Positions 1 to 8,940 are shown, counted from the first letter of the stretch. The stretch: DNA of 64,000 bases from Streptomyces cupreus (GCF_014257025.1 NZ_JACMSF010000006.1:124001-188000), one strand, 5' to 3'. Notes: a model not told the origin generated them from the letters alone. Numbers and translations are program-made.

Positions 1-618
1 CCGGGCGCCGAGGAGCTGGTGACGTTCGTGCTGCCGCGCGAGTGGCTGAACGAACCGGTGGCGCACTGGGAGTGCGGGCCCGAGGACTCCACCCCGCTGG
101 GCTGCGCGCATCCGCTGGTCGTGGTGGACCGCTCCCGGTACCGCAGCGGACGCCTGAGGCACCAACTGGCCAAGAAATGGCAGAAGTTGGATGCCTGTAC
201 GGCGGCCCGGCTGCACCGCGTCGACTGCGGTGGCCGGGAGCGCCCGCCGAGCCTGCGCAAGCGGCTGCGCGACGACGACGCGGACCTGGCCGGCTTCTCC
301 TACCCGCCCACCGTCGCCCGGCCGCATTTCGAGGCGGGCCTGAACACCCCGGTCCCGGTGCTGCTGTGGCCGCGCACCGGCTGCGCCGACCCCGTCCACG
401 AAGGACCCTGCTCCGGCACCGCCTTCCTCGACGAGCTCACCGCCACGGTCACCGGCGTACCGCCCGCCGAACTGCCCCGCCGTGTCATGGAGTTACGGGA
501 GACCGCCGAGGCGGACGACGACCCCGACCGGCACTGGGCCAAGGACGTACAACTGCTGTGGGACGACCCGCGCTGCTTCCCCCAGCCCGCCGCCAGCCTG
601 CACTCCCCCGTCCGCTGA
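1..618 (+). CDS. VMAP-C domain protein, C-terminal part (5' end outside window)
   Basis: The reading frame is open from base 1, so only the last 205 codons are present. The visible part has the look of the VMAP C-terminal domain: a conserved VLPREWLNEPVAHW segment near the edge, a conserved VVVDRSRYR strand, a GFSYPPTVARPHFEAGLN segment, and an RHWAKDVQLLWDDP tail. In Streptomyces this domain ends proteins encoded beside a MoxR ATPase and a vWA-type protein, and that is the arrangement here: MoxR begins 24 bp downstream and the vWA-type gene follows. VMAP proteins usually carry an N-terminal effector or effector-associated domain. That part lies outside the window, so the effector of this copy cannot be named. 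Confidence 0.75.
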   Translation, partial: PGAEELVTFVLPREWLNEPVAHWECGPEDSTPLGCAHPLVVVDRSRYRSGRLRHQLAKKWQKLDACTAARLHRVDCGGRERPPSLRKRLRDDDADLAGFSYPPTVARPHFEAGLNTPVPVLLWPRTGCADPVHEGPCSGTAFLDELTATVTGVPPAELPRRVMELRETAEADDDPDRHWAKDVQLLWDDPRCFPQPAASLHSPVR

Positions 619-642
619 TGCGCCTCCCAGGAGAGAAGAGCC

Positions 643-1650
643 ATGCCCCTGTGGCCCGTCTACACCGGCACCAACGAGCCGCACGACGGCATCACCGAGC
701 TGCCGCCGCCCCCGCCCTGGCGGGCCTTCGACGGCAGCCCGCTGCTCGGCCCGCCGGACGAGGGAGCCGACGTCGCCGCGGTCTCCCCGGACCGCACCCA
801 CCGCGCCGCCACCTACCAGGCCACCGAGGAGACGGTCCAACTCGTCAACGCCGCCCTCTACTTGCGCCGCCCCCTGCTCGTCACGGGTCCGCCCGGCACC
901 GGCAAGTCCTCGCTCGTCTACGCCGTCGCCCGTGAGCTGCGCCTCGGCCCGGTCCTGCGGTGGAACATCACCAGCCGCAGCACCCTGCACGACGGCCTCT
1001 ACCAGTACGACCCGCTCTCCCGCCTCTACGCGGCCCGGCACACCACCGCCCCCACCGGCTCCGGCATCGAGGACCACCTGCGCCTCGGCCCCCTCGGCAC
1101 CGCCCTCCTCCCCTACGCCCGCCCCCGCGCCCTGCTCATCGACGAGATCGACAAGAGCGACCTCGACCTGCCCAACGATCTGCTGAACGTGCTGGAGGAG
1201 GGCCAGTACGGGATCCCCGAGCTGATCCGCGGCGCCCGTGACACCCCCGTCGCCGAGGTGATGATCGACGGCACCGACCAGCGGGTCGCCGTGGAGCGCG
1301 GCCGGGTGCGCTGCCATGCCTTCCCGTTCGTCGTCCTCACCAGCAACGGCGAGCGCGAGTTCCCGCCCGCCTTCCTGCGCCGCTGCGTCACCCTGCGGCT
1401 GCGCCAGCCCGACGACGCCCGGCTCGCCGACATCGTCCGCGCCCACTTCGACGAGGAGCCCGACGCCTACGCCCAGACCCTGATCAGCCGCTTCCTCGCC
1501 CGGGTCGGCGGCGGCGATCTGGCCACCGACCAGCTCCTGAACGCCATCTACCTGGCCCGCTCCTCCGACCTCGCCGCCGACTCCCTCGACGAACTCGCCG
1601 AGCGGCTGATGCCCTACCTCGGGGAGGCCCAGAGCAGCGATGCCTTCTGA
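643..1650 (+). CDS. MoxR-type AAA+ ATPase
   Basis: 335 residues. It shows Walker A (GPPGTGKSS, near residues 81-89), Walker B (ALLIDEIDKSD, about 163-173), a sensor-1 strand with Asn (VVLTSNGEREFPPAFLRR, about 230-247) and the following arginine pair typical of MoxR/RavA-like ATPases. MoxR proteins are chaperone-like ATPases that usually act with a vWA-domain partner to remodel a client. Translation starts at an ATG preceded by AGGAGAG. It lies 24 bp after the VMAP-C gene, and its last 11 bases overlap the start of the large vWA-type gene, so the three are almost certainly one translationally coupled operon. Role inferred: the NTP-dependent switch of the conflict system. Confidence 0.9.
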   Translation: MPLWPVYTGTNEPHDGITELPPPPPWRAFDGSPLLGPPDEGADVAAVSPDRTHRAATYQATEETVQLVNAALYLRRPLLVTGPPGTGKSSLVYAVARELRLGPVLRWNITSRSTLHDGLYQYDPLSRLYAARHTTAPTGSGIEDHLRLGPLGTALLPYARPRALLIDEIDKSDLDLPNDLLNVLEEGQYGIPELIRGARDTPVAEVMIDGTDQRVAVERGRVRCHAFPFVVLTSNGEREFPPAFLRRCVTLRLRQPDDARLADIVRAHFDEEPDAYAQTLISRFLARVGGGDLATDQLLNAIYLARSSDLAADSLDELAERLMPYLGEAQSSDAF

Positions 1651-4600
1651 GCGCCGCCGATCGCCCCTGGTCCGCCTGGCCGACGTAGTGGCCGAGGCGG
1701 GCGGCGGCGTGCGCCCGACGGCGCTCGAACTGGCGGAACTGCTGTGGCTGGCACGGCACATGTCGCCGGAGGAGCCGACGCCCGAAGCACCGGCCGAGGC
1801 AGAGGACGTACGACCGCCCGAGCCGCCTCATGTGGAGCAGCGGCACGAGGAGCCCCCGGCCTCCGCCCCTCCTCCGCCGCCGCCGGAATCCCCCCGAGCC
1901 CCCCTCCACCTCCCGGCCCCGGCACCCGCCCCACAGCCCTCCCCCGAACCCCACGCCGAGCTCCTGGCCCCCGCGCCCCCGATGCTGCGCCACCCCCTGG
2001 CCCTGCAACGCTCCCTGCGCCCGCTGAAGCGCCGCGCGGCCGCCCCCCACCGTGTGGAACTCGACGAACGCGCGACGGCCGACCGCATCGCCCGCCTCGG
2101 CGCCGCCCCCGAGTTCTGGCTGCCGGTCCTGCGCCCCGCCCAGGAGCGCTGGCTCCGGCTGAACCTCCTCTACGACACCGGCCCCACGATGCCGGTCTGG
2201 CGCCCGCTGATCCGCGAACTGCACACCACGCTCGCCCAGTCGGGGATCTTCCGCACGGTGACCGCGCACCGCGCCGAACCCGACGGCACCGTCCGCCATC
2301 CCGACGCCCACGCCCCCGCCGACGGCCGCACGGTCACCCTCCTGATCAGCGACTGCATGGGCCCGCAGTGGCGACAGGGCCCGGCCGGCACCCGGTGGTA
2401 CGGCACGCTGCGCCGCTGGGCACGCCGGATGCCGCTGGCGGTCGTACAGCCGCTGCCTGAGCACTTGTGGCGGGACACCGCGTTGCCCACGGTGCCCGGC
2501 CGGTTGAGCGCGCCGCATCCGGCGGCGCCGAACTCCGCGATCTCTTTCCGGCCGTACGACGACGTCGTGGAGGAGAGCTTTGTGCCCCTGCCGGTCCTCG
2601 AACCGGGGCCCCGATGGCTGGCGAACTGGGCGGCGCTGGTGGCGGCGCCTGGGGGGCAGGAGTTCCCGGGAGCGGCAGCTTGGTTGCGCGGGCCGGGTGA
2701 TGCGGTGGGGCGGGCGGACTTCGGGGAGCTGTCGGCGGAGGAACTGGTGCTGCGGTTCCGGGCGTCGGCTTCTCCGGAGGCGTTTCGGCTGGCGGGGCAT
2801 CTCGCCTTGGGGCGGCCCGACCTGCCGGTGATGCGGCTGGTGCAGGCCGCGTTGGAGCGGGAGCCGCGTCCGCAGCATCTCGCGGAGGTGATCCTCAGCG
2901 GCATGCTCACGGGGGTGGCGGGGCCGACGGGGAGCTATGCGTTCCGGTCCGGGGTGCGCGAGTTGCTGCTGCGGAGTCTGCCGCGTACGGCTAGGCGCAG
3001 GACAACGGATCTGCTGTCCCGGCTCGGGGCGCTGATCGACGAGCGGGCGGGGGTGGCGGCGGGGGAGATCCGGGCGACGACGCCGTCGGCGTCCGGGAAG
3101 GTGACGGCCACGGGCGGTGAGCCGATCGCGACGGTGGCGCGGGAGACTCGGGATCGGCTGGTGGGGCGGCGGGGGGCGCTGCGGGAGCGGTACCGGCTCC
3201 TGCAGCCGGTCGGTCAGGGCGGTTCGCTGTGGCTGGGCGAGGACACCGAGACCGGGGAGCGGGTCGTGGTGTCGCGGGTCCCCGCGCCGCGGGATCCGAA
3301 GCGCGCCCGGGACTTCCTGCGGGCCGGGCAGGCGCTGAAGGCGCTGCGGCATCCGAATGTGGTGACCGTTCACGACTACGGTCTTGAGCTCGGCCACCAA
3401 TACGTCGTCATGGAGTACATCGATGGGATCACGCTGAAGTCCCTCCCCGCACCGGGGGGTTACCGGCTGCCCGCGCCGCTCCTGGTGCTGACCGCGAGCC
3501 AGCTGGGCAAGGCGGTCACCGCGCTGCACGAAGCCGGTGTCCCGCACGGCCGACTCGGCATGAACCGGGTCATGCTGCTGCCCGACGGCAGGGTCAAGCT
3601 CACGCTCCTCACGCTCGCGTCCGCCACCGGACCGGAGCCGTACGCCTGGGATCTGCGCGAACTCGGCGGGATGATCCTCCGTCTGTCGTCGGGCGGGGCC
3701 CCCGTGACGGGTACGACCGTCGCCCCCGCTCAGTTGGGCCTGCTGCCGTCGTCCCTGCGGCCCTCCTTCGCGCGGGCCATCGGGTTGCTGCTGATGTCGG
3801 AGGATCTCACGGAGCAGCAGGAGGGTCTGCGGGCGCTTCGGCGCGACGCGTTCGTCCGCCAGGCGTGGAAGGCCCATGACCACATCGACTACTCCCTCCT
3901 CGGCCGCGTCACCGCCCGCCGGGGATCCGGACAGCCCATCGCCACCGGCTCCCCGCAGGAGCAGGCCATGCTGGCCATGCTGCTCCTCCACCACGGCCGC
4001 AGGGTGACGCACTCACAGCTCACCGAGGGCATCTGGGGGGCACGGGCGCCGGAAGGGGACGCCGAGGCCCTCCTGCGGACGTACGCCTCCCGGCTGCGCA
4101 ACGCCCTCGGACCCGGGATTTTCGCCGCCCTGCCCGACGGTTACGCCCTGCACACCAGCGCCGACTTCGTGGATGTCGTCACCTGCCAGAAACTGGTGGA
4201 ACAGGCGGAGCAGCAGCGCGCGACGGGCGAACTGGCCTCCGCCCGCACCACGGTGGACGAGGCACTGAGCCTCTGGCGCGGCGAGGCACTCGACGGCGTC
4301 CCGGGCCCGGCCGCCGCCGAGGCCCGCACCCGCTTCCACCAACTGCGCCTCTCCCTCTACGCCACCCGCGCCGAACTCGACCTGGAACTCGGCGAGTTCG
4401 AGCGAGCCGCCACCGAACTCGCCGACCTCCTCCACGCCCACCCCTCCCGCGAGGACTTCCGCCGTCTCTACCTGATCGCCCTCCAGCGCCAGGGCCGTAC
4501 GGAAGAGGCCCTCGACGTGTTCGAGGAGTACAAGATCTCCGGCGGCGACAACCCCGAACTGCTCGCCCTCGGACACGAATTGCGCGAGGCGTTCGCCGAG

Positions 4601-6376
4601 GTGCCGGAGGCCCACCCCGAGGAACCCGTGTATGAGGATCCCCCGCTGCTGGAGGAGGACGAGCCGGACCGGCTGCTGGTCGCGGCGGAGGACGACGACG
4701 CGGATGACGAAGTCGAGGCCGATCAGCACGACTTCGTGCGCTTTGAGTTCGTGGACGGACGGCACGGCAATGAGGCCATGGCGGCCCTGCGCCGCCTGGT
4801 GGAGGAGCTTGTAGCGGCCAGTGGGCTTGCCCGGGACGAATACCAACTGGTGCAGTCCGCCTGGGGTGTCACCGCGCGGATGGAACCGTACGTGGACGGG
4901 GCCCCGCTGTTCCGGGCGACGATGGAGGGGCTGGCCGGGCAATTGCGGCGCCTGGGCAGCCGGCGGCTGGGCGCCACCTTCTGGCAGGCGCACCTCCGGC
5001 CGGATGGCACCGAGGTCCACAGCGACCGGCCGGACTTCGGCGCGGCCAAGGCCGTACTGAACGAGTCGGGCGCGCAGGCGATCGTCGCACTGTCGGAGTT
5101 CTGGCACTTCATGGAGGACGTCGACTCCGAGACCGTCGACCCTCTGATGTTCCGCCAGTTCGGCAACGGCGGCGGTTGGTATCGCGTGTTCGACCAGGGC
5201 GACGACATGAGCCCTCCGGCGGAGGAGCGGCCGGTGCGCGGCCCCTTCCCCATGCCGTACGACGGGCGGATCCCCCAGCCCAGGGACCCGGACCTGGTCA
5301 TCGTCCTGTCCACGACGGACGGCCTGCTCGCCGTCCCGGACTCGCCGTCCGTCCAGCAGCCCTCTCACGTCCGCGCGGGGTGGCACTACTTCGAGGTCGA
5401 TCTGCGGGAGCGCCATCTCTCCGTCACCGGCGTGCCCGGCGTGTCCGTGACCTGGCGCGTCGACGACCCGCTCAAGGCCGCGGCCAGCCCCGGACTCGAT
5501 CTGCCCGGGATGCTGACCGACGTACTGGCCGGCGCGCGCCGCCGGGGCAGGGACGGGCTCGACGCGGCCCTGGCGCAGTGGAGCGTGCCCGGGTACGCCC
5601 TGCACTGGACCGTGCCGCCCGAACTCCGGAGTCCCGCCGCCCTCCCCGCAGGCGCCCGCCGCTCGGTGGGGGAGCTGATCCGGACCGCGCGGTACGTGCT
5701 GCTCGGGTTCGACGAGGTGCTGGCGCGGATGTACACGCAGGACGCCGAGCGGGAGGTGCTCCGGGACGTGGCCCGGCTGCTCGTGGAGGAGCGGGACCCC
5801 GAGGACGCGTTGTCCGGGCGGCCGCTGCTGGCCACGGGCGGCCCTGTCTCCTCGGTCGAGGGCTACGCCAACTCCCTCGATCTGCTGCGGGCGTTCGCGG
5901 GACACAGGATGGAGCGCGAGGTGCGCGCGCTGGTGGACTCGCACGACAACCGGGCGGCCCGTACCGCTCGGCCGACCCCGCTCGCCGCCGATCTGCTCAA
6001 GGCGCTGGACGGGATCAGGGCCCGGCCGATCGTGGTGACCGACCGGACGGCGGGCGCGGTCGCGCGGTATCTGCGGCAGCACCGGCTGATCGACCATGTG
6101 CTGGGCGGGGTGTACGGCCGCCCCCTCGACCTCTCCCGGCTGATGCCGCATCCGCATGTACTGCTGGAGGCGCTCGACCATGTGCGGGCTCCGGCCTCCG
6201 CCTGTGTCCTGGTCGCCTCCACCGTCGCGGAACTGTCCGCCGCCCGCACCCTCGGTCTGCCGTTCATCGGCTACGCCCCGAACGACGCGGCCCGGCGCCG
6301 ACTGCGCGCGGCGGACGAGGAGGTGCTGCTCGTCCCCAGCCTCTCCCCGCTCCTCGAAGCCGCCCGCGCCCGATGA
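1640..6376 (+). CDS. SAV_2336-type vWA-like/pseudokinase/SARP-BTAD/degenerate HAD multidomain protein
   Basis: 1578 residues. Regions in order: a short N-terminal helical part and a proline-rich linker (about 30-125). Next is a SAV_2336-type region (about 135-470) with a vWA-like strand LLYDTGPTMP, where MIDAS DxSxS is replaced by D179-x-G-x-T183. A protein-kinase-like fold follows (about 515-740), lacking the strand-3 lysine and with HGRLGMN in place of HRDxxxxN. Then a winged-helix plus BTAD region like SARP regulators (about 750-965), an acidic linker (about 1005-1030) and an unassigned region (about 1030-1190). Next comes a beta-rich part (about 1215-1345), and last a HAD-like end (about 1350-1578) whose catalytic Asp motif reads VLLGFDEVLA. 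The start overlaps the MoxR gene by 11 bases. Inferred role: the vWA component of a VMAP-MoxR conflict system, here fused to signalling and DNA-binding modules. The assignment of the 1030-1345 part is open. Confidence 0.8.
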   Translation: MPSERRRSPLVRLADVVAEAGGGVRPTALELAELLWLARHMSPEEPTPEAPAEAEDVRPPEPPHVEQRHEEPPASAPPPPPPESPRAPLHLPAPAPAPQPSPEPHAELLAPAPPMLRHPLALQRSLRPLKRRAAAPHRVELDERATADRIARLGAAPEFWLPVLRPAQERWLRLNLLYDTGPTMPVWRPLIRELHTTLAQSGIFRTVTAHRAEPDGTVRHPDAHAPADGRTVTLLISDCMGPQWRQGPAGTRWYGTLRRWARRMPLAVVQPLPEHLWRDTALPTVPGRLSAPHPAAPNSAISFRPYDDVVEESFVPLPVLEPGPRWLANWAALVAAPGGQEFPGAAAWLRGPGDAVGRADFGELSAEELVLRFRASASPEAFRLAGHLALGRPDLPVMRLVQAALEREPRPQHLAEVILSGMLTGVAGPTGSYAFRSGVRELLLRSLPRTARRRTTDLLSRLGALIDERAGVAAGEIRATTPSASGKVTATGGEPIATVARETRDRLVGRRGALRERYRLLQPVGQGGSLWLGEDTETGERVVVSRVPAPRDPKRARDFLRAGQALKALRHPNVVTVHDYGLELGHQYVVMEYIDGITLKSLPAPGGYRLPAPLLVLTASQLGKAVTALHEAGVPHGRLGMNRVMLLPDGRVKLTLLTLASATGPEPYAWDLRELGGMILRLSSGGAPVTGTTVAPAQLGLLPSSLRPSFARAIGLLLMSEDLTEQQEGLRALRRDAFVRQAWKAHDHIDYSLLGRVTARRGSGQPIATGSPQEQAMLAMLLLHHGRRVTHSQLTEGIWGARAPEGDAEALLRTYASRLRNALGPGIFAALPDGYALHTSADFVDVVTCQKLVEQAEQQRATGELASARTTVDEALSLWRGEALDGVPGPAAAEARTRFHQLRLSLYATRAELDLELGEFERAATELADLLHAHPSREDFRRLYLIALQRQGRTEEALDVFEEYKISGGDNPELLALGHELREAFAEVPEAHPEEPVYEDPPLLEEDEPDRLLVAAEDDDADDEVEADQHDFVRFEFVDGRHGNEAMAALRRLVEELVAASGLARDEYQLVQSAWGVTARMEPYVDGAPLFRATMEGLAGQLRRLGSRRLGATFWQAHLRPDGTEVHSDRPDFGAAKAVLNESGAQAIVALSEFWHFMEDVDSETVDPLMFRQFGNGGGWYRVFDQGDDMSPPAEERPVRGPFPMPYDGRIPQPRDPDLVIVLSTTDGLLAVPDSPSVQQPSHVRAGWHYFEVDLRERHLSVTGVPGVSVTWRVDDPLKAAASPGLDLPGMLTDVLAGARRRGRDGLDAALAQWSVPGYALHWTVPPELRSPAALPAGARRSVGELIRTARYVLLGFDEVLARMYTQDAEREVLRDVARLLVEERDPEDALSGRPLLATGGPVSSVEGYANSLDLLRAFAGHRMEREVRALVDSHDNRAARTARPTPLAADLLKALDGIRARPIVVTDRTAGAVARYLRQHRLIDHVLGGVYGRPLDLSRLMPHPHVLLEALDHVRAPASACVLVASTVAELSAARTLGLPFIGYAPNDAARRRLRAADEEVLLVPSLSPLLEAARAR

Positions 6377-6538
6377 ACCGGATGGGACATCCACAGGGGA
6401 CACAAGCGACAAAACCCCCCATTCAGCGGCGCCCCGCTCGGCCCACCACAACACGCGCCCCCTCCCCCGCCCCCGCACGATGCCAGTGAGGGCCGCCACC
6501 CGGCGGCCCCACGGTCTGTGCTCTCGGGAGGACCTGCC

Positions 6539-7576
6539 ATGACCGCCAGTCTGGAGCAGCTGCGCCGCTGCCACTTCGCCGTCGACCTCGGGGCGGCGAG
6601 GACGCGGGTGTACGTGAAGGGGGCCGGGCTCGTCGTCGACCAGCCCTCCGCCGCCGCCGTGAACACCCGTACGGGCGCGCTGATCGCGGTCGGCGAGTTC
6701 GCGGAGAAGATGACCGGCCGTACCCCCGACTACATCCGTGTCGTCCGGCCCGTCTCCGGCGGCACGGTCGTCGACATCGAGATGGCCCAGCGCATGCTGC
6801 GGCATCTGCTCGGCGACAAGGTCCGCCGTACCCTGCGCCGCAAGCCGCGCCTGCGCGCCGCCGCCTGCACTCCGCACGACGCCGATCCGCTGGCGCAGCG
6901 CGCGGCGATCGAGACGCTGGTCGGACTCGGGGCGCGCCGGGTGGAGCTGGTGGACACGCTCATCGCGGCGGCCGTGGGCTGCGGGCTGCCGGTGGAGCGG
7001 CCCGAGGCCACCATGATCATGGTGTGCGGGGCGGCGGCGACCCAGGTCGCCGTACTCTCGCTCGGGTCGATCGTGACGGCCGAGCGGATCGCGGTGGGCG
7101 GCGAGGCCGTGGACCACGCGATCGTGCAGCATCTGCGCCACGAGCACGAGTTGGTGCTGCCGAGCCAGTCCGTACGGCCGTTGCAGCTCGCCCTGTCCGG
7201 CAACGGGCTCACCCCGCACGGGCCGGCCTCCACCGAGATCCACGGCCGGGACGTCGCCACCGGCCTCGCCCGCTCCGTCCAGGTCGACACCGCGGCCGTA
7301 CGGGACGCCATCCAGACCCCGCTGACCGCCGTACTCGACGGGATCGGCAAGGTGCTGCGGGACTGCCCGCCCGATCTGGTCGCCGACCTCGCGGACCGGG
7401 GGATCATGATGGTCGGCGGCAGCGCGCTGCTGCCGGGGTTCGACCAGATGCTGCGGGAGGCCACCGGGATGCCGGTGCATATCGCCGAGCGGCCGGACGT
7501 GTGCGCCGTACAGGGCCTCGGCACCATGCTGGAGGGCAAGATCGAACCGCTGGAGCTGGACCCGCTGGCCACGTGA
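6539..7576 (+). CDS. MreB-like actin-family protein (short, divergent paralogue)
   Basis: 345 residues from the ATG at 6539, preceded by GGGAGG. Actin-fold motifs: phosphate-1 loop VDLGAARTRVY at the N-terminus, a segment IMVCGAAATQVAVLSLG where MreB normally has the phosphate-2 loop DIGGGTTE, and the adenosine motif MMVGGSALLPG near residue 295. The missing aspartate in phosphate-2 means ATP hydrolysis may be impaired. Streptomyces carry MreB, Mbl and a third divergent MreB-like protein, and this resembles the third. It lies 162 bp after the vWA-like gene on the same strand. Whether it belongs functionally with the conflict operon or is just a neighbour is unclear. Confidence 0.8.
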   Translation: MTASLEQLRRCHFAVDLGAARTRVYVKGAGLVVDQPSAAAVNTRTGALIAVGEFAEKMTGRTPDYIRVVRPVSGGTVVDIEMAQRMLRHLLGDKVRRTLRRKPRLRAAACTPHDADPLAQRAAIETLVGLGARRVELVDTLIAAAVGCGLPVERPEATMIMVCGAAATQVAVLSLGSIVTAERIAVGGEAVDHAIVQHLRHEHELVLPSQSVRPLQLALSGNGLTPHGPASTEIHGRDVATGLARSVQVDTAAVRDAIQTPLTAVLDGIGKVLRDCPPDLVADLADRGIMMVGGSALLPGFDQMLREATGMPVHIAERPDVCAVQGLGTMLEGKIEPLELDPLAT

Positions 7577-7583
7577 CCCGAAC

Positions 7584-7615
7584 CCCGGCGCCGGGAAGCG
7601 GCATCGCGTTGCCGC
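7584..7615. terminator. Paired palindromes between convergent genes, likely bidirectional terminator
   Basis: Between the stop codons of the MreB-like gene (plus) and the lipoprotein gene (minus) lie CCCGGCGCCGGG at 7584-7595 and a hairpin with arms GCGGCA and TGCCGC at 7598-7615. There is no U-tract, as is common for actinobacterial terminators. Confidence 0.5.
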
Positions 7616-7617
7616 GG

Positions 7618-8940
7618 TCACCGCTCCGGCGTCAGCTGTGCGATGTCAGCCGACAGTTCCGATGCCAACCGGCCCGCGGCATCCGTGTCCTCCCGGTCCG
7701 CCGCCTCCCTGGCCTCCCTCAGATCCGCAGCAACCTTCTCCGCCTCACCCGAGTCGTCCCGCAGCCGCTCCCACACCAGCTCCAGGCTCGTCACGTCACC
7801 CGCGACCGCCCCGGCCTCCCCCGCCGCCGCGTCGATCCCCAACTGCCGCGCCCACATGCCGAACCGCTCCAGATCGACCGACCGCACAGTCTCGTACCGC
7901 AGACTCAGGTCACCGGCGTTCTGCGCCACCCTCAACGCCGCCTCGACCGCATCCTCCCCCTCCAGCGCCTTCACATCCCGCGTCATCTGCCGCTCCAACA
8001 ACTCCGGCACCGAATCCGCCGCAATGTACGCCTCCCAGGCCCCCCGAACCTCCCGCACATCCCCCTCGCTCACCTCACCGTCCTGCGCCCCCAGAACCGC
8101 CTCATCCAGCGCGGCCAGTTCAGAAGGCGCGGCACCCGGCGCCGCATCCGTCGGCACCGCCAGCGACACCGCCTCCAGGTCGCCCTCCGTACCGGTGGAG
8201 AACTCCCCGTAACCCGGCGCGAACACCTTCTCCTCCGTGGAGCCGTCCATGTGCACCTCGGTCACGGTGATCGCACCGTCGACCTTCCCGTAAGGCCCGT
8301 CCACCGTCTGATCGACGGACTTCACCGTGACCTCCTCGAACACCACCCCGGGCAGATTCTCCGGCCGGTACACATCCCCCACCTCCGGAGACGCGGGCAT
8401 GATCATCGCCGGTGGAGCCTCGTCCCGCCCCGCCTGCCAGGTCCCCTCGGTATCGGCCACGACCCCGTCCTCGTAGTTGAAGACGTCCTCCCCGAGGTAC
8501 CAGACCGAACCGTCGTCGGCCTGGGCGTACCAGTCGAGGGCGACCTCCTGGATCCGGCCGTCGGCGTAGGCGACGTACTGCGAGGTCAGGGCCGAGACGG
8601 ACGTGCCGTCCCACTTGATCGTCTTGCTGCCGGGCAGCACGCTGACCTCGGTCCGGAAGACCTCCCCGTCCGCCTGGCCGCCCATCACGACCTGGTCCAC
8701 CTCGCTCGTGGGGTGCAGGGGGTTCGTGATCCGCGTCGGATGGGAGAAGACCGGCTCTTCGAGATCCACGCGGTCGCTCCGAGGCGCCAGCGGCAGACAC
8801 TCCTTGCCCGTCTCCCCCGTCTCCTCGTCGACGACCCGCACACATTCGTCGGCTCCCGCGTCCCCGGAACAGGCCCCGGCCATCAACACCACGGCCCCCA
8901 CGACGGCCCCGGGCCACAACAACCTTCGCCGAGCGTTCAT
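7618..8940 (-). CDS. Secreted lipoprotein of unknown function
   Basis: 440 residues from the ATG at 8940, which has GGAGG seven bases upstream. An in-frame start six codons earlier lacks such a site. The N-terminus is a lipoprotein signal: MNARRRLL, a hydrophobic run, then the lipobox MAGAC. The mature part is acidic and Trp/Tyr-rich in its first half (YADGRIQEVALDWYAQADDGSVWYLGEDV), suggesting a beta-rich extracellular domain. The second half is mostly helical with many Ala, Glu and Leu. I do not recognise a catalytic motif. It is transcribed towards the MreB-like gene and sits 189 bp downstream of the histidine kinase gene on the same strand, so it could be read from the same region or be independent. 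Confidence 0.75.
   Translation of the reverse strand: MNARRRLLWPGAVVGAVVLMAGACSGDAGADECVRVVDEETGETGKECLPLAPRSDRVDLEEPVFSHPTRITNPLHPTSEVDQVVMGGQADGEVFRTEVSVLPGSKTIKWDGTSVSALTSQYVAYADGRIQEVALDWYAQADDGSVWYLGEDVFNYEDGVVADTEGTWQAGRDEAPPAMIMPASPEVGDVYRPENLPGVVFEEVTVKSVDQTVDGPYGKVDGAITVTEVHMDGSTEEKVFAPGYGEFSTGTEGDLEAVSLAVPTDAAPGAAPSELAALDEAVLGAQDGEVSEGDVREVRGAWEAYIAADSVPELLERQMTRDVKALEGEDAVEAALRVAQNAGDLSLRYETVRSVDLERFGMWARQLGIDAAAGEAGAVAGDVTSLELVWERLRDDSGEAEKVAADLREAREAADREDTDAAGRLASELSADIAQLTPER

Noticed and set aside
1484..4012. 842-codon open frame on the minus strand
   Set aside because: It is antisense to the large vWA-like gene. Its composition is Arg/Pro/Gly-rich with no recognisable domain, as expected for shadow frames in GC-rich DNA.
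4013..7621. 1202-codon open frame on the minus strand
   Set aside because: It spans two convincing plus-strand genes and their spacer, and is a shadow of strong codon bias.
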